Below are positions 63,264 through 64,000 of a stretch of 64,000 nucleotides of DNA, one piece after another. The notes under the pieces are model-generated. The model did no database searches. It was not told the DNA's origin and was given only the letters and a program-made list of their open reading frames with translations. Source of the DNA: Natranaerovirga hydrolytica (GTDB lineage: Bacteria; Bacillota; Clostridia; Lachnospirales; DSM-24629); contig NZ_SMGQ01000012.1 in assembly GCF_004339095.1 (NCBI RefSeq), positions 248,001-312,000 of the forward strand. Direction: 5' to 3'. Position numbers and translations under genes: made by a program. Every line of letters begins with the position of its first letter. The stretch's first letter is position 1.

Positions 63264-63275
63264 TGATAGCTATCA
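63264..63275. promoter_or_regulatory. Perfect palindrome TGATAGCTATCA, probable TetR operator
   Basis: A 12-bp perfect palindrome 22 bases upstream of the TetR-family gene start, in the region shared with the divergent apbE gene. Likely an autoregulatory site; control of apbE from here is possible. Confidence 0.45.
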
Positions 63276-63415
63276 ATTAATTAAAATTATATGCAAAGCA
63301 ACATGTAATGTCAAATAGGTGGATTTTAAAGACGTAGATAAAGTTTGGATCCTGTTTACAAAAAGCAAAATAATATGTTATCATTACTCAGTAAATAAAT
63401 GCTGGAGGATATACG

Positions 63416-64000
63416 ATGAAACTAAAAATGATAGTGTTAATAATTATAGCCATTATGTTAGTAGGTTGTGGTAATAATTTAGAGCGGAAGTCAGAATTAA
63501 ATTATGGTCTAGGGACTTTGAATAGAATTACAATATACGATGAATCCAATAATGACTCAAGGGAATTGTTTAAAGAAATGTTTGAGGTCATTAATGAGGT
63601 TGAAAGGGTTTTTAGCAAGAATTTATCTGAGAGTGAAGTATCTAAGATTAATAACCATTCAGGATTAGAAAAAGTACAGGTTTCAGAAGAAGTCACATAT
63701 GTTGTGTCCAGAAGTATAGAGCATGCCAAAATGTCCAAGGGCATATTCGATGTGACCATTGGACCCATTATCAATTTATGGGATATTGGTGGAGACGCAC
63801 CAAGAGTCCCTACAAAGGAAGAAATTCAAGACTTATTGGAATTAGTAAATTATACAAAGATTGAATTAGATGAAGATAATCATACAGTGAAGTTATTAGA
63901 AGAAAATATGGTTTTAGATTTAGGTGGTATAGCAAAAGGTTATGCAGCGGATCAAGTTGCCTTATATATGAAAGAAAATGGTATAGAGCATGGCATCGTA
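63416..64000 (+). CDS. apbE: FAD:protein FMN transferase, 5' part only
   Basis: The gene starts at 63416 with GGAGG 7 bases upstream and runs past the window's end, so only 195 residues are visible. A lipoprotein signal (KMIVLIIIAIMLVGCGNN, lipobox VGC) is followed by the ApbE domain: IFDVTIGPIINLWDIGG and the MVLDLGGIAKGYAADQVALY segment, which is diagnostic. ApbE attaches FMN covalently to Thr residues of membrane flavoproteins such as RnfG/RnfD, outside the membrane. The export signal agrees with that role. Rnf genes are not in the window. It is divergent from a TetR-family gene. Confidence 0.9.
   Translation, partial: MKLKMIVLIIIAIMLVGCGNNLERKSELNYGLGTLNRITIYDESNNDSRELFKEMFEVINEVERVFSKNLSESEVSKINNHSGLEKVQVSEEVTYVVSRSIEHAKMSKGIFDVTIGPIINLWDIGGDAPRVPTKEEIQDLLELVNYTKIELDEDNHTVKLLEENMVLDLGGIAKGYAADQVALYMKENGIEHGIV

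Overview
The window looks like chromosomal DNA from a low-GC, spore-forming Gram-positive anaerobe of the class Clostridia. The evidence is a strongly AT-rich base composition with AGGAGG-type ribosome binding sites and some GTG/TTG starts, a spoIID-spoIIQ pair, S-layer homology (SLH) surface proteins, an M-box Mg2+ riboswitch, and many lipoprotein-type solute-binding proteins. The genus cannot be fixed from sequence alone. No rRNA, tRNA, CRISPR array, insertion sequence or integrase gene was seen.

Layout. 1-7.7 kb: the end of a DUF1722 gene and a MATE exporter, then an island of small exported or membrane proteins built as a diverged tandem duplication; a broken copy of the MATE 3' end marks the joint. 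7.8-11.7 kb: DUF554 and DUF1538 membrane proteins, the latter paired with a two-domain PII-like regulator. 11.9-14.1 kb: topoisomerase III. 14.3-27.4 kb: a large cluster with Fur-type boxes, described below. 27.5-30.4 kb: a TetR regulator and an RND/MMPL exporter. 30.6-35.4 kb: a small membrane protein, an ABC exporter and a NarL-type two-component system; the first two have near-identical promoters carrying a TACA-N2-TGTA operator. 35.4-42.9 kb: cell-surface genes (stalk-domain protein, two SLH proteins, S41 protease). 43-64 kb: housekeeping genes (pyrG, cls, plsC, a D,D-carboxypeptidase, pncB, ileS, mgtE with M-box, a cation/proton antiporter, spoIID, spoIIQ) and the start of an apbE gene that runs off the window.

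The most interesting region is 14.3-27.4 kb. It holds two siderophore/cobalamin-type ABC importers, an AraC regulator, three soluble proteins (a substrate-binding-protein fold without a signal peptide, a HypB/CobW-like GTPase, and an ABC ATPase with no permease) and, at its end, two nitrogenase-component-1-like proteins. The first of these keeps three cysteines with NifK-like spacing and the second has lost them. No NifH-like reductase lies in the window. A 16/19 match to the Fur consensus overlaps the -35 of a near-perfect promoter at the start of the cluster, and a 15/19 match precedes the second importer. I read it as an iron-responsive metal or metallocofactor uptake and assembly system ending in an uncharacterised nitrogenase-like enzyme or scaffold.

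The second notable signal is a dispersed family of structured intergenic repeats (about 4.3, 11.8, 51.9 and 58.9 kb). Each has a conserved hairpin tip with a GA bulge on a stem whose sequence differs between copies but stays self-complementary. Three of the loci also carry one of two companion hairpins.
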